Shown: one piece after another, positions 1 to 8,098 of the stretch
Numbering within the stretch: position 1 is the stretch's first letter
Layout: every line of letters starts with the position of its first letter
DNA from: Pseudomonadota bacterium
Lineage (GTDB): Bacteria; Pseudomonadota; Gammaproteobacteria; Pseudomonadales; Moraxellaceae
NCBI GenBank assembly: GCA_021804565.1
Contig: JAJZHK010000018.1
Coordinates: 1-48,116, forward strand
Direction of reading: 5' to 3'
DNA: 48,116 bases
Position numbers and translations under genes: made by a program
The notes under the pieces: generated by a model
The model's database searches: none
The model's input: the letters and a program-made list of their open reading frames with translations, nothing else
Told to the model about the DNA's origin: nothing

Positions 1-2694
1 TACGCTTATAGCAACGGCAATTTGTACCAGGCGACCGACAATTCAGGCAACCCTATCCCCATCGACGACTACACGATGATTCCCAACAGCGGTCAGACCC
101 TGCCCATACAGATCGCCAACGAGTCAGCCGCCAACCGGCAAAAGGCCACACCCATCACCTACCAGCTGCAGATCACCTCGCTGGGCAAGCTGAGCCTGAG
201 CTATTCGATCAATGGTGGGGCACCCACCTCGGTGCTCACCAACCAGGACATCACCAACAGCAACGGCAGTCTGCCCGAGCAGCTCTACTTCGGCTTTGCC
301 GGTTCGACCGGGGGCAGCCGCAATATCCATGAGATCTCCTGCTTCAAGGCGGTACCTTCCGACATCGCCTCCACCTCGGCCGGTCTGAACAGCCAGCAGA
401 GTGGCGAATTGCAGACCAGCACCCAGGTCTATCTGGCCTCCTACCATCCAGCCAACTGGTGGGGCAGCCTGGTCTCACAATACCTCGTCGTCAGCGGCAG
501 CGGATCGAACACCGTCGTGTCTGTCTCGCCGACGGAGAACTGGGATGCCGGCTGTCAGCTGACCGGCTCCAACCTGCTGCCGGTGGGCACCTGCCCGACG
601 ACCGTCAGCGCGCAAAACCCGCTCACCGGACGCACCATCCTGACCTGGAACCCGGCCGGAGCTCCCAACAGCAGCTACCAAGCCAGTGTCTCCACCCTCA
701 AGGGTCTCGGACAGGCCTTTGAGTGGGCCAGCCTGACGACGACGCAAAAAGGCGTTCTCAGCAATCAGAATGAGCTCAACTATCTGCGCGGTGTGCGCAG
801 CTATGAACAAAGCAACGGCGGCACCCTGCGTAATCGCAGCAGCGTTCTCGCCGATATCCAGAACTCCAGCCCGACCTGGGTCGGCGGTCCTTCGGCGCCC
901 TTCACCGGCACCTGGCAGGATGCGCTCTACCCGACGGCGACCATGCCCGAGAATGTTGTCGCCTACAGCGGCTTTGCCGGTACCTACGCCACCCGTATGA
1001 ACATCGTCTACGTCGGCGCCAACGATGGCTTCATGCACGGCTTCCGTAGCGGCAGCTACACCAGCACCGGCAGCTATGTCAGCACCTACAACGACGGCAT
1101 GGAGGTCCTCGCCTATATGCCCCTGGCCGTCTTCAACAACATCCACAACACCAGCAATAAGGGCGTCATCGACTATAGCAGCCCTAGCTATGCCCACAAC
1201 TACTACGCCGACGCGACCCCCGGCAAGGGCGACCTCTATTACAAGGGGGCCTGGCATAGCTGGCTGGTCTCCGGCCTGGGTGCCGGCGGCGCCGATATCT
1301 TCGCCCTCGACATCACCGACCCCAGCAAGTTCAGCGAAACCAACGCCAGTTCCCTGGTGATCGGTGACTGGACCGCAGCCATCATCACCTGTGTCTCGGA
1401 TACACGCAGCGGCGAGGCGGCCAGCTCTTGCGGCAAGAATCTGGGCAACACCTTCGGGCAGCCGCAGATACGCCGTCTGCATGACGGCAACTGGGGCGTC
1501 ATCTTCGGCAATGGTTTTGGCAGCAGCAATGGCAGCGCCGGCATCTTCATCCTCGAGGTCAACAGCGTCAGCGGCGCGCTGTCCTTTCGCTACATCGACA
1601 GCGGCAACACCGCCGGCGGCGATGGCATCGCCTATGTCGCGACCGCCGACCTCGACAGCGACCACATCACCGACTACGTCTATGCCGGCGATCTGCTCGG
1701 CAACGTCTGGCGTTTTGACCTGACCAGCAACAATGCCAGCCTGTGGAAGGCCTCTTCGTTCACCGGCGGCAGCACCCCCACCCCCTTGATGACCGCCACC
1801 TTGGGCGGCGTGGCGCAGCCGATCAGCACCAAACCGGTGCTGGTGACCGGTTTGTCCGCTTCCAGCCAGCCGCGCCTGCTGGTCGACTTCGGAACCGGTC
1901 ACATCACCGGCGCAACCTGGAACAGCCAGGCCGTCTATGCCTCCGGTCAGCAGGATCTCTACGGGGTCTGGGACTGGAACATGAACACCTGGAACGCCCA
2001 GAGCAAAGCCCAATACGCCAGCCTGAGCGCGCCACAGAGCATCACCACCTCGGCCCTGCAGACGCAGACGATCAGTGCTGCCAGTGGCAGCATCTCCAGC
2101 AGCCAGATCCTCGGCATCCGAACCGTCACCCATAATACCGTCTGCTGGACCGGCAGCACCGCCTGCGCCAGCGGCAACACCCAGTACGGCTGGAAGGTAC
2201 TGCTGCCCGGTGGCGTCGGCAGCGCCAACTACGAACAGATCATCTACAACCCGACCTTTGCCTTCAACTCGCTGTTCCTGGTCAACACCACCATTCCGCC
2301 GGTCAATACCATCTACAACTGCCAGTCGCTCTATCCGACCGGCTGGACGATGGCCATCGATCCTTTGTCAGGAGGGGCTCCCGGGGTCAGCACCACCGCC
2401 AGCAACGGCGTCTCGGTGTTCAGCACCGCCAACACCTACCAGTTCAGCAACACCGTGCCCATCGTCGGGGTCATGCAAAATGCCACCGGCAGCTACACCA
2501 CCTTTACCCTACAGGCCGGCACGGGTACGGGCGGCACGGGCGGTACCGGAGGCACGACCAGCGGCAACACGAGCACCGGTACGCTCAACGCCGGGGTGAC
2601 CAACACCAGCAGCGGCAGTGCCATCACCAACTCGTTCAACAATGTCAGCAAACCCGGTCAGCTCAAGCGTCTGAACTGGATGCAGCTGCGTTGA
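1..2694 (+). CDS. pilY1: PilY1-family type IV pilus tip/biogenesis protein, C-terminal part (5' truncated by window edge)
   Basis: The reading frame is open from base 1, so the gene starts outside the window and about 897 C-terminal codons are present. The visible part matches the PilY1/PilC beta-propeller region: a YVGANDGFMHGF segment and, further on, a DLDSDHITDYVYAGDLLG segment that fits the Dx[DN]xDxxxD calcium-binding loop of PilY1. In known systems PilY1 sits at the pilus tip, acts in adhesion and surface sensing, and calcium binding controls extension versus retraction. A Gly/Thr/Ser-rich stretch (GTGGTGGTGG) precedes the typical C-terminal end KRLNWMQLR. The minor pilin gene follows after 26 bases, as in the usual fimU-pilV-pilW-pilX-pilY1-pilE order, so the other minor pilins are expected just upstream. 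The TTG at 22 is internal and not a start. Confidence 0.93.
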   Translation, partial: YAYSNGNLYQATDNSGNPIPIDDYTMIPNSGQTLPIQIANESAANRQKATPITYQLQITSLGKLSLSYSINGGAPTSVLTNQDITNSNGSLPEQLYFGFAGSTGGSRNIHEISCFKAVPSDIASTSAGLNSQQSGELQTSTQVYLASYHPANWWGSLVSQYLVVSGSGSNTVVSVSPTENWDAGCQLTGSNLLPVGTCPTTVSAQNPLTGRTILTWNPAGAPNSSYQASVSTLKGLGQAFEWASLTTTQKGVLSNQNELNYLRGVRSYEQSNGGTLRNRSSVLADIQNSSPTWVGGPSAPFTGTWQDALYPTATMPENVVAYSGFAGTYATRMNIVYVGANDGFMHGFRSGSYTSTGSYVSTYNDGMEVLAYMPLAVFNNIHNTSNKGVIDYSSPSYAHNYYADATPGKGDLYYKGAWHSWLVSGLGAGGADIFALDITDPSKFSETNASSLVIGDWTAAIITCVSDTRSGEAASSCGKNLGNTFGQPQIRRLHDGNWGVIFGNGFGSSNGSAGIFILEVNSVSGALSFRYIDSGNTAGGDGIAYVATADLDSDHITDYVYAGDLLGNVWRFDLTSNNASLWKASSFTGGSTPTPLMTATLGGVAQPISTKPVLVTGLSASSQPRLLVDFGTGHITGATWNSQAVYASGQQDLYGVWDWNMNTWNAQSKAQYASLSAPQSITTSALQTQTISAASGSISSSQILGIRTVTHNTVCWTGSTACASGNTQYGWKVLLPGGVGSANYEQIIYNPTFAFNSLFLVNTTIPPVNTIYNCQSLYPTGWTMAIDPLSGGAPGVSTTASNGVSVFSTANTYQFSNTVPIVGVMQNATGSYTTFTLQAGTGTGGTGGTGGTTSGNTSTGTLNAGVTNTSSGSAITNSFNNVSKPGQLKRLNWMQLR

Positions 2695-2720
2695 GCCTCA
2701 GCCATTTTCAAGGACTTTTC

Positions 2721-3161
2721 ATGAACAAGCAGCAAGGCTTCACACTCATCGATCTGCTCATCGCCCTGGCCATCATCGGCATCCTGGCGGCGATCGCCAT
2801 TCCCTCCTATGAAAAGCAGTCGATGAGTGCGCGGCGTACCGACGCCAAAACCGCCTTACTCGACCTGGCCAGTCGCGAAGAGCGTTATTTTGCCACCAAC
2901 AACGTCTATACCAATGATGCCAGCCAGCTCTATGGCACCGGCGCCACCTTTCCCCTGCAGGTTCCAGGCAGTGGCACCAACGACTATAGCGTCAGCGTCC
3001 TCACCCCGGCCGGTGCAGTTCCGGCCACCGGGGCGACTTTCTCCTTGCAGGCCGTGCCGATCAACAACCAGGCCAGCGACGCCTGTGGCACCTACCTGCT
3101 CGACAACACCGGCGCCCAGACCAATAGCAACACCCACAACCCCAGTTCCAGCTGCTGGTAA
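2721..3161 (+). CDS. pilE: Type IV minor pilin, PilE-like
   Basis: Encodes a 146-residue prepilin. The leader MNKQQG is followed by the prepilin-peptidase site G|F and a hydrophobic helix (FTLIDLLIALAIIGILAAIA). The C-terminal half has the paired cysteines of PilE-type minor pilins (DACGTYLL near residue 124 and the terminal SSCW), expected to form the D-loop disulfide. The ATG at 2721 has AAGGA at 2709-2713; an in-frame TTG 30 bases earlier overlaps the pilY1 stop and has no ribosome site. Position right after pilY1 supports a minor pilin that helps prime assembly and place PilY1, rather than the major subunit. Oddity: mature residue 5 is Asp, where nearly all type IV pilins have Glu. Confidence 0.9.
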   Translation: MNKQQGFTLIDLLIALAIIGILAAIAIPSYEKQSMSARRTDAKTALLDLASREERYFATNNVYTNDASQLYGTGATFPLQVPGSGTNDYSVSVLTPAGAVPATGATFSLQAVPINNQASDACGTYLLDNTGAQTNSNTHNPSSSCW

Positions 3162-3176
3162 AGACGAGCGCGCTGA

Positions 3177-3200
3177 GCCGGCCTGGGCCGATTTTTCCAC
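3177..3200 (+). terminator. Possible weak terminator after pilE
   Basis: Just past the pilE stop, CGGC-CTGG-GCCG can form a short GC-only stem and is followed by five T. The stem is only about 4-5 bp, so this is a weak candidate. A second GC stem (CGGGC...GCCCG) lies about 20 bases further on. Porin transcription would then need its own start in 3200-3400, where I could not fix a promoter. Confidence 0.3.
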
Positions 3201-3401
3201 TGGCCGCTCTGAACGGGCTCAGCCGGCCCGTGGATGGCCCGATGTCGCATCCCCCGCGATGGTTTTCTCCCTACAATCGAACGACACTTTCACATAACTG
3301 AAACATTACATACGTTTAATACGCCTGCGAAAACGCAGTGAAGCGCTGTCGAGGAAGGGCTACTTCCCGGCTCCGTCGAATCTATCAACCAAGAGGCTAT
3401 T

Positions 3402-5012
3402 ATGCGTAAGCAAACTCTATTCACGCGCACCCGTATCAGCCTGGTCGTGGCGTCCATCCTGGCCGCCAGCGCACCGGCTTTTGCTGATGATGCGAGCCAG
3501 ATCGACCAGATGCAGGGACAGATCAAGGCCCTTGAACAGCAAATCGAAGCCATGAAGTCGTCGGTCGACAAGCACAATGAGTCCATCCAGGCGATGAACA
3601 GCCGCCTCGAGGAAGTGAGCTCGGCCGTCTCCAACCCCAGCAAGGCCATCCGTGGGGAACCGAGCGGCAAAGGCGTGATGTACGGCAAGGTCAACGTTCA
3701 GCTCGGTGGTTTCGCCGCTTCTGAAACCGTGTACCGCAGCCAGGGCCTGCAGTCGGACATCGGCTCGCCCTACAGCAAGATCCCCTTCAATGTCCCGACT
3801 TCGACGACCGCTGCGGGCAGCCACACCTACGCCGGCCCGGTCTTCGGCAACTCGGAATTCCGTGGCACCGAGCGTCAGTCGCGCTTCTCCATGCTGGCCA
3901 CCGGCATGGCCAATGACGACACCGTGCTGTCGGCTTACTACGAGCTCGACTTCCTGGCGGCGGCCACCACGGCCAACCCGAATGAAAGCAACTCGTTCAG
4001 CCCGCGTACCCGCCACGTCTATGCCAACATCGACTGGCAGAATGAAGGCCTGCACATGCTGGCCGGTCAGACCTGGTCGCTGGCCACGCTCAACACCCAG
4101 GGCATCACGCCGCGCAACGAGTACATCCCCCTGTCCATCGACGCGCAATACGTTCCGGGCTTCACCTGGGCCCGTCAGTGGCAGTTCCGTCTGGTCAAGG
4201 ACTGGGACAAGAAGTACTGGGCCGCAGTCTCCTTTGAAAACTCGCAGACGGCCGGTGTTTCGGGCGTAGCCCCCAAGGGTGCGACCAACAACTTCGCCAT
4301 GGTTCCTCCTGGCGGCTCGCTGTTCAACCCGGTGACCGCCGGTGGTGCAGCCGGTCCTGCGGGCATGTCGATCAATCGTTATCCTGACATCGTCGCCAAG
4401 TTCGCCGTCGAAACCGACCTCGGCCACTACGAAGTGTACGACCTGATGCGCAACTTCGACAGCAACTACCAGAGCCCGGGTGTCGGCAACATGACCCAGC
4501 AGAACACCTGGGCCAACGCCGTCGGCGCCGGTGCGGTCATTCCTGTGCTGCCGAAGATGCTGGACTTCTCGGTCAGCGGCTTGAGCGGCAAGGGCATCGG
4601 TCGTTATGGCACCTCCGGTCTGGCTGATGCCACCTATGACGTCAATGGCGCCCTGCTGCCGACCAAGGAAACGATGTTCCTGACCGGTCTGACCCTGCAC
4701 GCTGCCCCGACCATGGACGTCTATGCCAACTACGGTCGCGAACAGCTGGATTCGACCACCTCGGGTAACGGTTCTTCCATGATCGGCTACGGTGATGGTT
4801 TTGGCGCCGCCGGTACGGTCAACGGCCTGAAGTCGGTCGCACAGGCCACCACCGGCTTCTGGTGGAGCTTCTACAAGGGCAACTACGGTGCCTTCAAGCT
4901 GGGCATGCAGTACTCGCACACCCAGTTGAGCTCTTTCGAGAATGTGACCGGCACCACCATGCACACCAGCGACAATATGGTGTTCACCAGCCTGCGTTAC
5001 TTCCCGTTCTAA
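3402..5012 (+). CDS. DcaP-like trimeric outer-membrane porin
   Basis: A 536-residue outer-membrane protein. A Sec signal peptide (MRKQTLFTRTRISLVV..., likely cleaved after AFA near residue 28) is followed by a predicted coiled coil (about residues 32-75, regular Q/E/L heptads such as QIKALEQQIEAMKSS). The long remainder has the alternating, aromatic-rich pattern of a beta barrel and ends in ...SLRYFPF, with the C-terminal Phe used by the BAM machinery. A periplasmic coiled coil before the barrel is the layout of DcaP-type porins, which take up small, often negatively charged organic acids; the substrate here is not known. The ATG at 3402 has AAGAGG at 3391-3396. Two small hairpins in the leader (CTGCG-AAAA-CGCAG and GGAAG-GGCTA-CTTCC) may affect mRNA stability. 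Codon use looks more biased than in its neighbours, suggesting high expression. Confidence 0.8.
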   Translation: MRKQTLFTRTRISLVVASILAASAPAFADDASQIDQMQGQIKALEQQIEAMKSSVDKHNESIQAMNSRLEEVSSAVSNPSKAIRGEPSGKGVMYGKVNVQLGGFAASETVYRSQGLQSDIGSPYSKIPFNVPTSTTAAGSHTYAGPVFGNSEFRGTERQSRFSMLATGMANDDTVLSAYYELDFLAAATTANPNESNSFSPRTRHVYANIDWQNEGLHMLAGQTWSLATLNTQGITPRNEYIPLSIDAQYVPGFTWARQWQFRLVKDWDKKYWAAVSFENSQTAGVSGVAPKGATNNFAMVPPGGSLFNPVTAGGAAGPAGMSINRYPDIVAKFAVETDLGHYEVYDLMRNFDSNYQSPGVGNMTQQNTWANAVGAGAVIPVLPKMLDFSVSGLSGKGIGRYGTSGLADATYDVNGALLPTKETMFLTGLTLHAAPTMDVYANYGREQLDSTTSGNGSSMIGYGDGFGAAGTVNGLKSVAQATTGFWWSFYKGNYGAFKLGMQYSHTQLSSFENVTGTTMHTSDNMVFTSLRYFPF

Positions 5013-5018
5013 GGAGCC

Positions 5019-5042
5019 TATGGCCTGAGGACTCAGGCCATA
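5019..5042. other. Perfect inverted repeat after the porin gene
   Basis: TATGGCCTGAG at 5019-5029 and its exact complement at 5032-5042 form an 11-bp stem with a 2-base centre, starting 7 bases after the porin stop. It lies directly before the true terminator and could protect the porin mRNA 3' end or be a protein-binding palindrome. Confidence 0.6.
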
Positions 5043-5049
5043 TTTCCAG

Positions 5050-5077
5050 CCCACGGTCGCAAGATCGTGGGTTTTTT
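5050..5077 (+). terminator. Strong intrinsic terminator of the porin gene
   Basis: CCCACGGTC (5050-5058), a GCAA tetraloop of GNRA type, and GATCGTGGG (5063-5071) form a 9-bp stem with one G-U pair, followed by six T. This is a textbook rho-independent terminator and makes the porin a monocistronic unit. Confidence 0.9.
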
Positions 5078-5109
5078 ATGGCCCGCCCTCCCTCAAGAGC
5101 GTCATAAAA

Positions 5110-5139
5110 TTGACTTAAAATAAACATTTTTTATTTATA
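5110..5139 (+). promoter_or_regulatory. Candidate sigma70 promoter for the lipoprotein gene
   Basis: TTGACT at 5110-5115 is followed after 18 bases by TTTATA (5134-5139) in an AT-rich island that stands out from the GC-rich surroundings. TATAAA at 5136 is an alternative -10. It lies between the porin terminator and the next start at 5195. Confidence 0.45.
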
Positions 5140-5194
5140 AATATGTCACTTTGCGCGCACATGATGAGGCTCCACCCCACCAGGAGCTTTTGTG

Positions 5195-6328
5195 ATGCCC
5201 GCCTTCCACCGCGCCCTTCTCCCCGCCGCACTCGGCCTGGCTCTTGCCGGCTGTGGCAGCAGTTCAAGCTCCAGCAGCAGCGCACCCGCCCTGCCCAGTT
5301 CGGTCAGCGTGCTGCAGAACTCGCTGCATTTGTCGGTATTCGCGCAAGCCCCAGGCTCACTGCGTCCTGACGACCTGCTGCAGCTCGGCAACACGGTGTA
5401 TGCCATCTACCAGGATCACAACAACCTGCCCAATGGCAGCAATGCACCGGGCACGACACCGCAAAGTCTGCTCATCGCCTACGATCTGCAAGGCCATCAA
5501 ACCGCCACCTACAACCTTCCCGGACACCCTGACGGCCTGGTGTCCCCCGACGGCAACCTTCTCTGGGTGAGCAGCAACGAAGACGGCAACCCCCTGCTCA
5601 CGCAGATCAATCCGCAGACCAACAGCCTCAGCACCTTCAGCTGCGACAGCCTGCCGCTGGCCCATGGCGGTGGTCTCGACGACATGAAGGTCCTCGCCGG
5701 GCAGGTCTATGTGAGCGCTTCGGCACCGACGACGACCACCTCGCCTTCGCCCAATATGGCGCCTTACTCCACCGACAGCAGCGGTGCCACCGCCCAATAC
5801 GGCGTCAACACCGGTCCGGTGCTCTACAAACTGACGCTCAATAACGACGGCAAGACCTTCCACCTCAGCACCGCCTTGTCCTCCAGCACCGCGGCGACGC
5901 TGTTGCCGGCCAATACGGCGGTGACCTTGAACATGACCGATGCCGACTCCTCGGCCATCGATCCTGCAGGCGACCTCGTCGTCGATAGCCAGCAAGACAG
6001 CGAACTGGTCTTCATCAAGAACCTGGGGGGCAGCAGCGCGGCGGCGGCGAGTGTGTTGCCGCTGAGCCTGTACGGCAACCCCTGGCCGGTCGATGACACC
6101 CGCTGGGCACCCAGCGCTGGCAGCAGCGGCGTGACACCCTTTATGCTCTTCTCCGACAACAAGGGCCAGACCATCTACCGCGTCGACGCCGCCGGGGGCT
6201 TCACCGTCGGTCAGGCCTACAGCGCGGCGCAAGGCATGATCGTGCAGACCGACACCAGCACCGGCATCCTTACCCCGGTCATCATGGGCCTCAACAGCCC
6301 ACATGGCCTCATCTTCGTACAGCCCTGA
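5195..6328 (+). CDS. Ser-rich secreted lipoprotein, possibly beta-propeller-like, function unknown
   Basis: About 377 residues. A lipoprotein signal peptide ends in the lipobox LALAGC, followed by a Gly-Ser linker (GSSSSSSSS) typical of exported lipoproteins. The body contains short repeating beta-rich segments (LVSPDGNLLWVSSN, LAGQVYVSAS, SAIDPAGDLVVDS, GLNSPHGLIFV) that recall the blades of SMP-30/NHL-like propellers, but no catalytic motif was recognised. The ATG at 5195 is preferred: AGGAG at 5182-5186 is 8 bases away; a GTG at 5192 is possible. It stands alone between two terminator-like structures, with its own candidate promoter. A periplasmic or surface ligand-binding role is only inferred. 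Confidence 0.75.
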   Translation: MPAFHRALLPAALGLALAGCGSSSSSSSSAPALPSSVSVLQNSLHLSVFAQAPGSLRPDDLLQLGNTVYAIYQDHNNLPNGSNAPGTTPQSLLIAYDLQGHQTATYNLPGHPDGLVSPDGNLLWVSSNEDGNPLLTQINPQTNSLSTFSCDSLPLAHGGGLDDMKVLAGQVYVSASAPTTTTSPSPNMAPYSTDSSGATAQYGVNTGPVLYKLTLNNDGKTFHLSTALSSSTAATLLPANTAVTLNMTDADSSAIDPAGDLVVDSQQDSELVFIKNLGGSSAAAASVLPLSLYGNPWPVDDTRWAPSAGSSGVTPFMLFSDNKGQTIYRVDAAGGFTVGQAYSAAQGMIVQTDTSTGILTPVIMGLNSPHGLIFVQP

Positions 6329-6336
6329 GTCCTCCC

Positions 6337-6356
6337 GGCGCCCCACACGGGGCGCC
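6337..6356 (+). terminator. GC hairpin after the lipoprotein gene
   Basis: GGCGCCCC-ACAC-GGGGCGCC is a perfect 8-bp stem with a 4-base loop, 8 bases after the stop codon. The following bases (TCTCCC) are a poor U-tract, so it may be a weak terminator or a 3'-end stabiliser. Confidence 0.5.
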
Positions 6357-6379
6357 TCTCCCACGCCAGCGGGGCAGGA

Positions 6380-6493
6380 TCAGCTCCCTGGATGAATCCT
6401 GTTCTCGCGATGGATGATCGGTGACTGGCTGAGATCTGCGTAACCCAGCGCTTGCTGCGTGGCCAGTTTCTCAGTCTCCGCCGCATCCATCAT
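6380..6493 (-). other. Small open frame, possible gene remnant
   Basis: A 37-codon frame starting at tandem ATGs (MMDAAETEKLATQQALGY...) and ending ...HRENRIHPGS, in the 244-base gap between the lipoprotein and the TetR gene. Its composition looks protein-like, but there is no clear ribosome site and a stop lies four codons upstream. It may be a decayed fragment or chance. I do not recognise it. Confidence 0.15.
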
Positions 6494-6572
6494 GGCCGCC
6501 AGCTACACCCATGCCGAGGTCGGGTATGCGCTGAACCGGAGGCATGATAGATGCTTCCCCTGCGCTCGGAAC

Positions 6573-7187
6573 TCAGGCTTGCAGCAGACCCATGGACACC
6601 GCATACAGCATGTCGATGACGCTTTCCACGCCCCTCTCCGGGTGATCGGCCAGGTTCATGCCTGCTTGCAGGGTGAGTCCAACCAGCATTTCTGCCATCA
6701 GCATCAGTTGCGCATCCGTCATACGGGCGCTCAGGGTCAGGGGACGAAGGTCCTGGTACAGGCGCACGACCAATTCTGTGAACAGGGCTTGGGCACAGGC
6801 CCCCAGGGCAGAACTTTTTCGGTAGTACTCGGCCATAAACAGCTTGAGCAGGTCGGCGTGAGCGACGATAGCCTCCAGCGAGATACGATAACTGTGCCGT
6901 ACCATGGCAGGAAACTCCGCTTCTTCATCCAGGTGCAGCCGTATTCGGGTCAGGGCCGGCTGCAGGTGGTCGACGATGTCACGAACCAGCGCGGCCAGCA
7001 AATCATCAAGATCACGAAAGTGCACGTAGAACGTCGCCTGTGCCACCCCGGCTTGGTGGGCGATGCGACCGGTGGTCAGATACTCTCGACCCTGGGTCAC
7101 CAGCAATTGCAAAGTCGCTTGCATCAGACGGTGTCGGGTTAGAAGTTTGGCCTCTTCTCTGCTGGGAGCGCGGCTGGCGTGTTTCAA
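6573..7187 (-). CDS. TetR/AcrR-family transcriptional regulator
   Basis: A 204-residue protein of normal TetR length. The N-terminal helix-turn-helix region (about residues 15-62: RHRLMQATLQLLVTQG, then TTGRIAHQAGVAQATFYVHF) matches the family, with the typical ATFYVHF recognition helix end. The C-terminal ligand-binding half (residues 70-204) is helical and not family-specific. The start is a TTG at 7185-7187, chosen because AGGAG lies 7 bases upstream; no nearby ATG gives the full DNA-binding domain. It is divergent from the acetoacetate-decarboxylase-like operon, and two similar pseudo-palindromes lie in the shared 126-base gap, so it very probably represses both itself and that operon until an inducer (perhaps an acyl-CoA) binds. 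Confidence 0.92.
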   Translation of the reverse strand: MKHASRAPSREEAKLLTRHRLMQATLQLLVTQGREYLTTGRIAHQAGVAQATFYVHFRDLDDLLAALVRDIVDHLQPALTRIRLHLDEEAEFPAMVRHSYRISLEAIVAHADLLKLFMAEYYRKSSALGACAQALFTELVVRLYQDLRPLTLSARMTDAQLMLMAEMLVGLTLQAGMNLADHPERGVESVIDMLYAVSMGLLQA

Positions 7188-7205
7188 TGCAAGCTCCTAT
7201 TTTCA

Positions 7206-7221
7206 CCGATTATGTTATTGG
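7206..7221. promoter_or_regulatory. Candidate TetR operator 1
   Basis: CCGATTATGTTATTGG is an imperfect palindrome 19 bases from the TetR start codon. It shares C-GAT---GTTAT-GG with the site at 7271-7286, which is also imperfectly palindromic. The flanking TTCACCGAT here has its exact inverse, ATCGGTGAA, at the other site. Confidence 0.55.
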
Positions 7222-7270
7222 CGATTTTTTATCGTCCATTGATCCAAGTCAAATTTGCACGGCCATTTCG

Positions 7271-7286
7271 CTGATAGCGTTATCGG
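7271..7286. promoter_or_regulatory. Candidate TetR operator 2
   Basis: CTGATAGCGTTATCGG is an imperfect palindrome (GATA-----TATC-type half-sites) 28 bases before the operon's first ATG. Paired with operator 1 about 65 bases away, it gives one site near each divergent gene. This is inferred from symmetry and placement only. Confidence 0.55.
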
Positions 7287-7313
7287 TGAATTGACCCAAA
7301 GGAGGTGAATGCC

Positions 7314-8078
7314 ATGTTCAATAATGTGCGTCATGCCCTACAGGAATGGCGTCGCATGGGGCTCAAGATGGGACCGAATGGAGGTAACTTCTGGACCCGT
7401 GCACGCATGGTCTGGGCAGAAGTGCCCGTGGATGCGGAGCAGGTTCGGGCTTGGGTCCCCTTTCCCCTGCGCCTGGCGAAGCCGGCTACCGCCAGCGTCT
7501 TTATTGCCGATTACCCGCAGACCAGTTTTGGCAGCATCTACCATGAAGCGGCCATCTTGCTCGATGTCACGCTATTGGGCATCCCTCTGCAGTACTGCCC
7601 CTGGATGATCGTTGACGATGACAGTGCCATGATCCTGGGGCGGGAAATGCTTGGGTACCCGAAGAAGATGGGCATCTTCCGCTTCGAGGAACGCGACGGA
7701 CATTTTCTTGGCAGCGTTGCCCGAGGTGGCCAGGAAGTGTTCCGCATCGAGGCTACACTCACCCGCCGCACCCTCGCGAACCCGGCTCTGGGTATAGGGC
7801 GCTGGCAGGTCAACCTGCGCAATATGCTGGGCTTGCTGCCGGGTCATCTGCTGCTGTTCAGGCCGCGTGAAACGGTCCACGAGGCGCAGGAGCTCGAGGA
7901 TGCGGTGGTCACCCTGACGGCATCGCCGGATGACCCCATCGCCATCGCCGTGGGCGCTGCCCGCAAGGCCAGCATACGCACCTGCGACATCGGATCCACG
8001 ATGTACCCTCCTCCCTTGCGCATTTTTCCGGTCAGTCCTTTCTTTCAAGCCTCACTGACCAGTCTGAGAGTTCGCTAG
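7314..8078 (+). CDS. Acetoacetate-decarboxylase-fold protein
   Basis: A 254-residue protein of the acetoacetate decarboxylase (ADC) superfamily. The motif GREMLGYPKKMG (residues 109-120) corresponds to the ADC active-site loop; K117 and K118 line up with the Schiff-base lysine and its neighbour in clostridial ADC. Homologues act on beta-keto acids or related keto or enol compounds, and many family members are not true ADCs. The ATG at 7314 is chosen over GTG 7305 because AAAGGAGGTGA, an extended perfect match to the 16S anti-Shine-Dalgarno, ends 6 bases before it; this predicts very strong translation. It is the first gene of an operon with two acyl-CoA-dehydrogenase-like genes and is probably TetR-controlled. 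A role in breakdown of an unusual acid or ketone is inferred. Confidence 0.85.
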   Translation: MFNNVRHALQEWRRMGLKMGPNGGNFWTRARMVWAEVPVDAEQVRAWVPFPLRLAKPATASVFIADYPQTSFGSIYHEAAILLDVTLLGIPLQYCPWMIVDDDSAMILGREMLGYPKKMGIFRFEERDGHFLGSVARGGQEVFRIEATLTRRTLANPALGIGRWQVNLRNMLGLLPGHLLLFRPRETVHEAQELEDAVVTLTASPDDPIAIAVGAARKASIRTCDIGSTMYPPPLRIFPVSPFFQASLTSLRVR

Positions 8079-8098
8079 CCCATCAGGGAGATCTTGCG

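Noticed and set aside
475-2133. Long minus-strand open frame (552 codons) opposite pilY1
   Set aside because: It is the antisense of a clear PilY1 domain, with Gly/Ala/Val-rich composition and no motif; GC-rich codon bias opens such frames.
3417-5054. Minus-strand open frame of 545 codons opposite the porin
   Set aside because: Shadow of the porin; it also runs across the porin's terminator and has no ribosome site.
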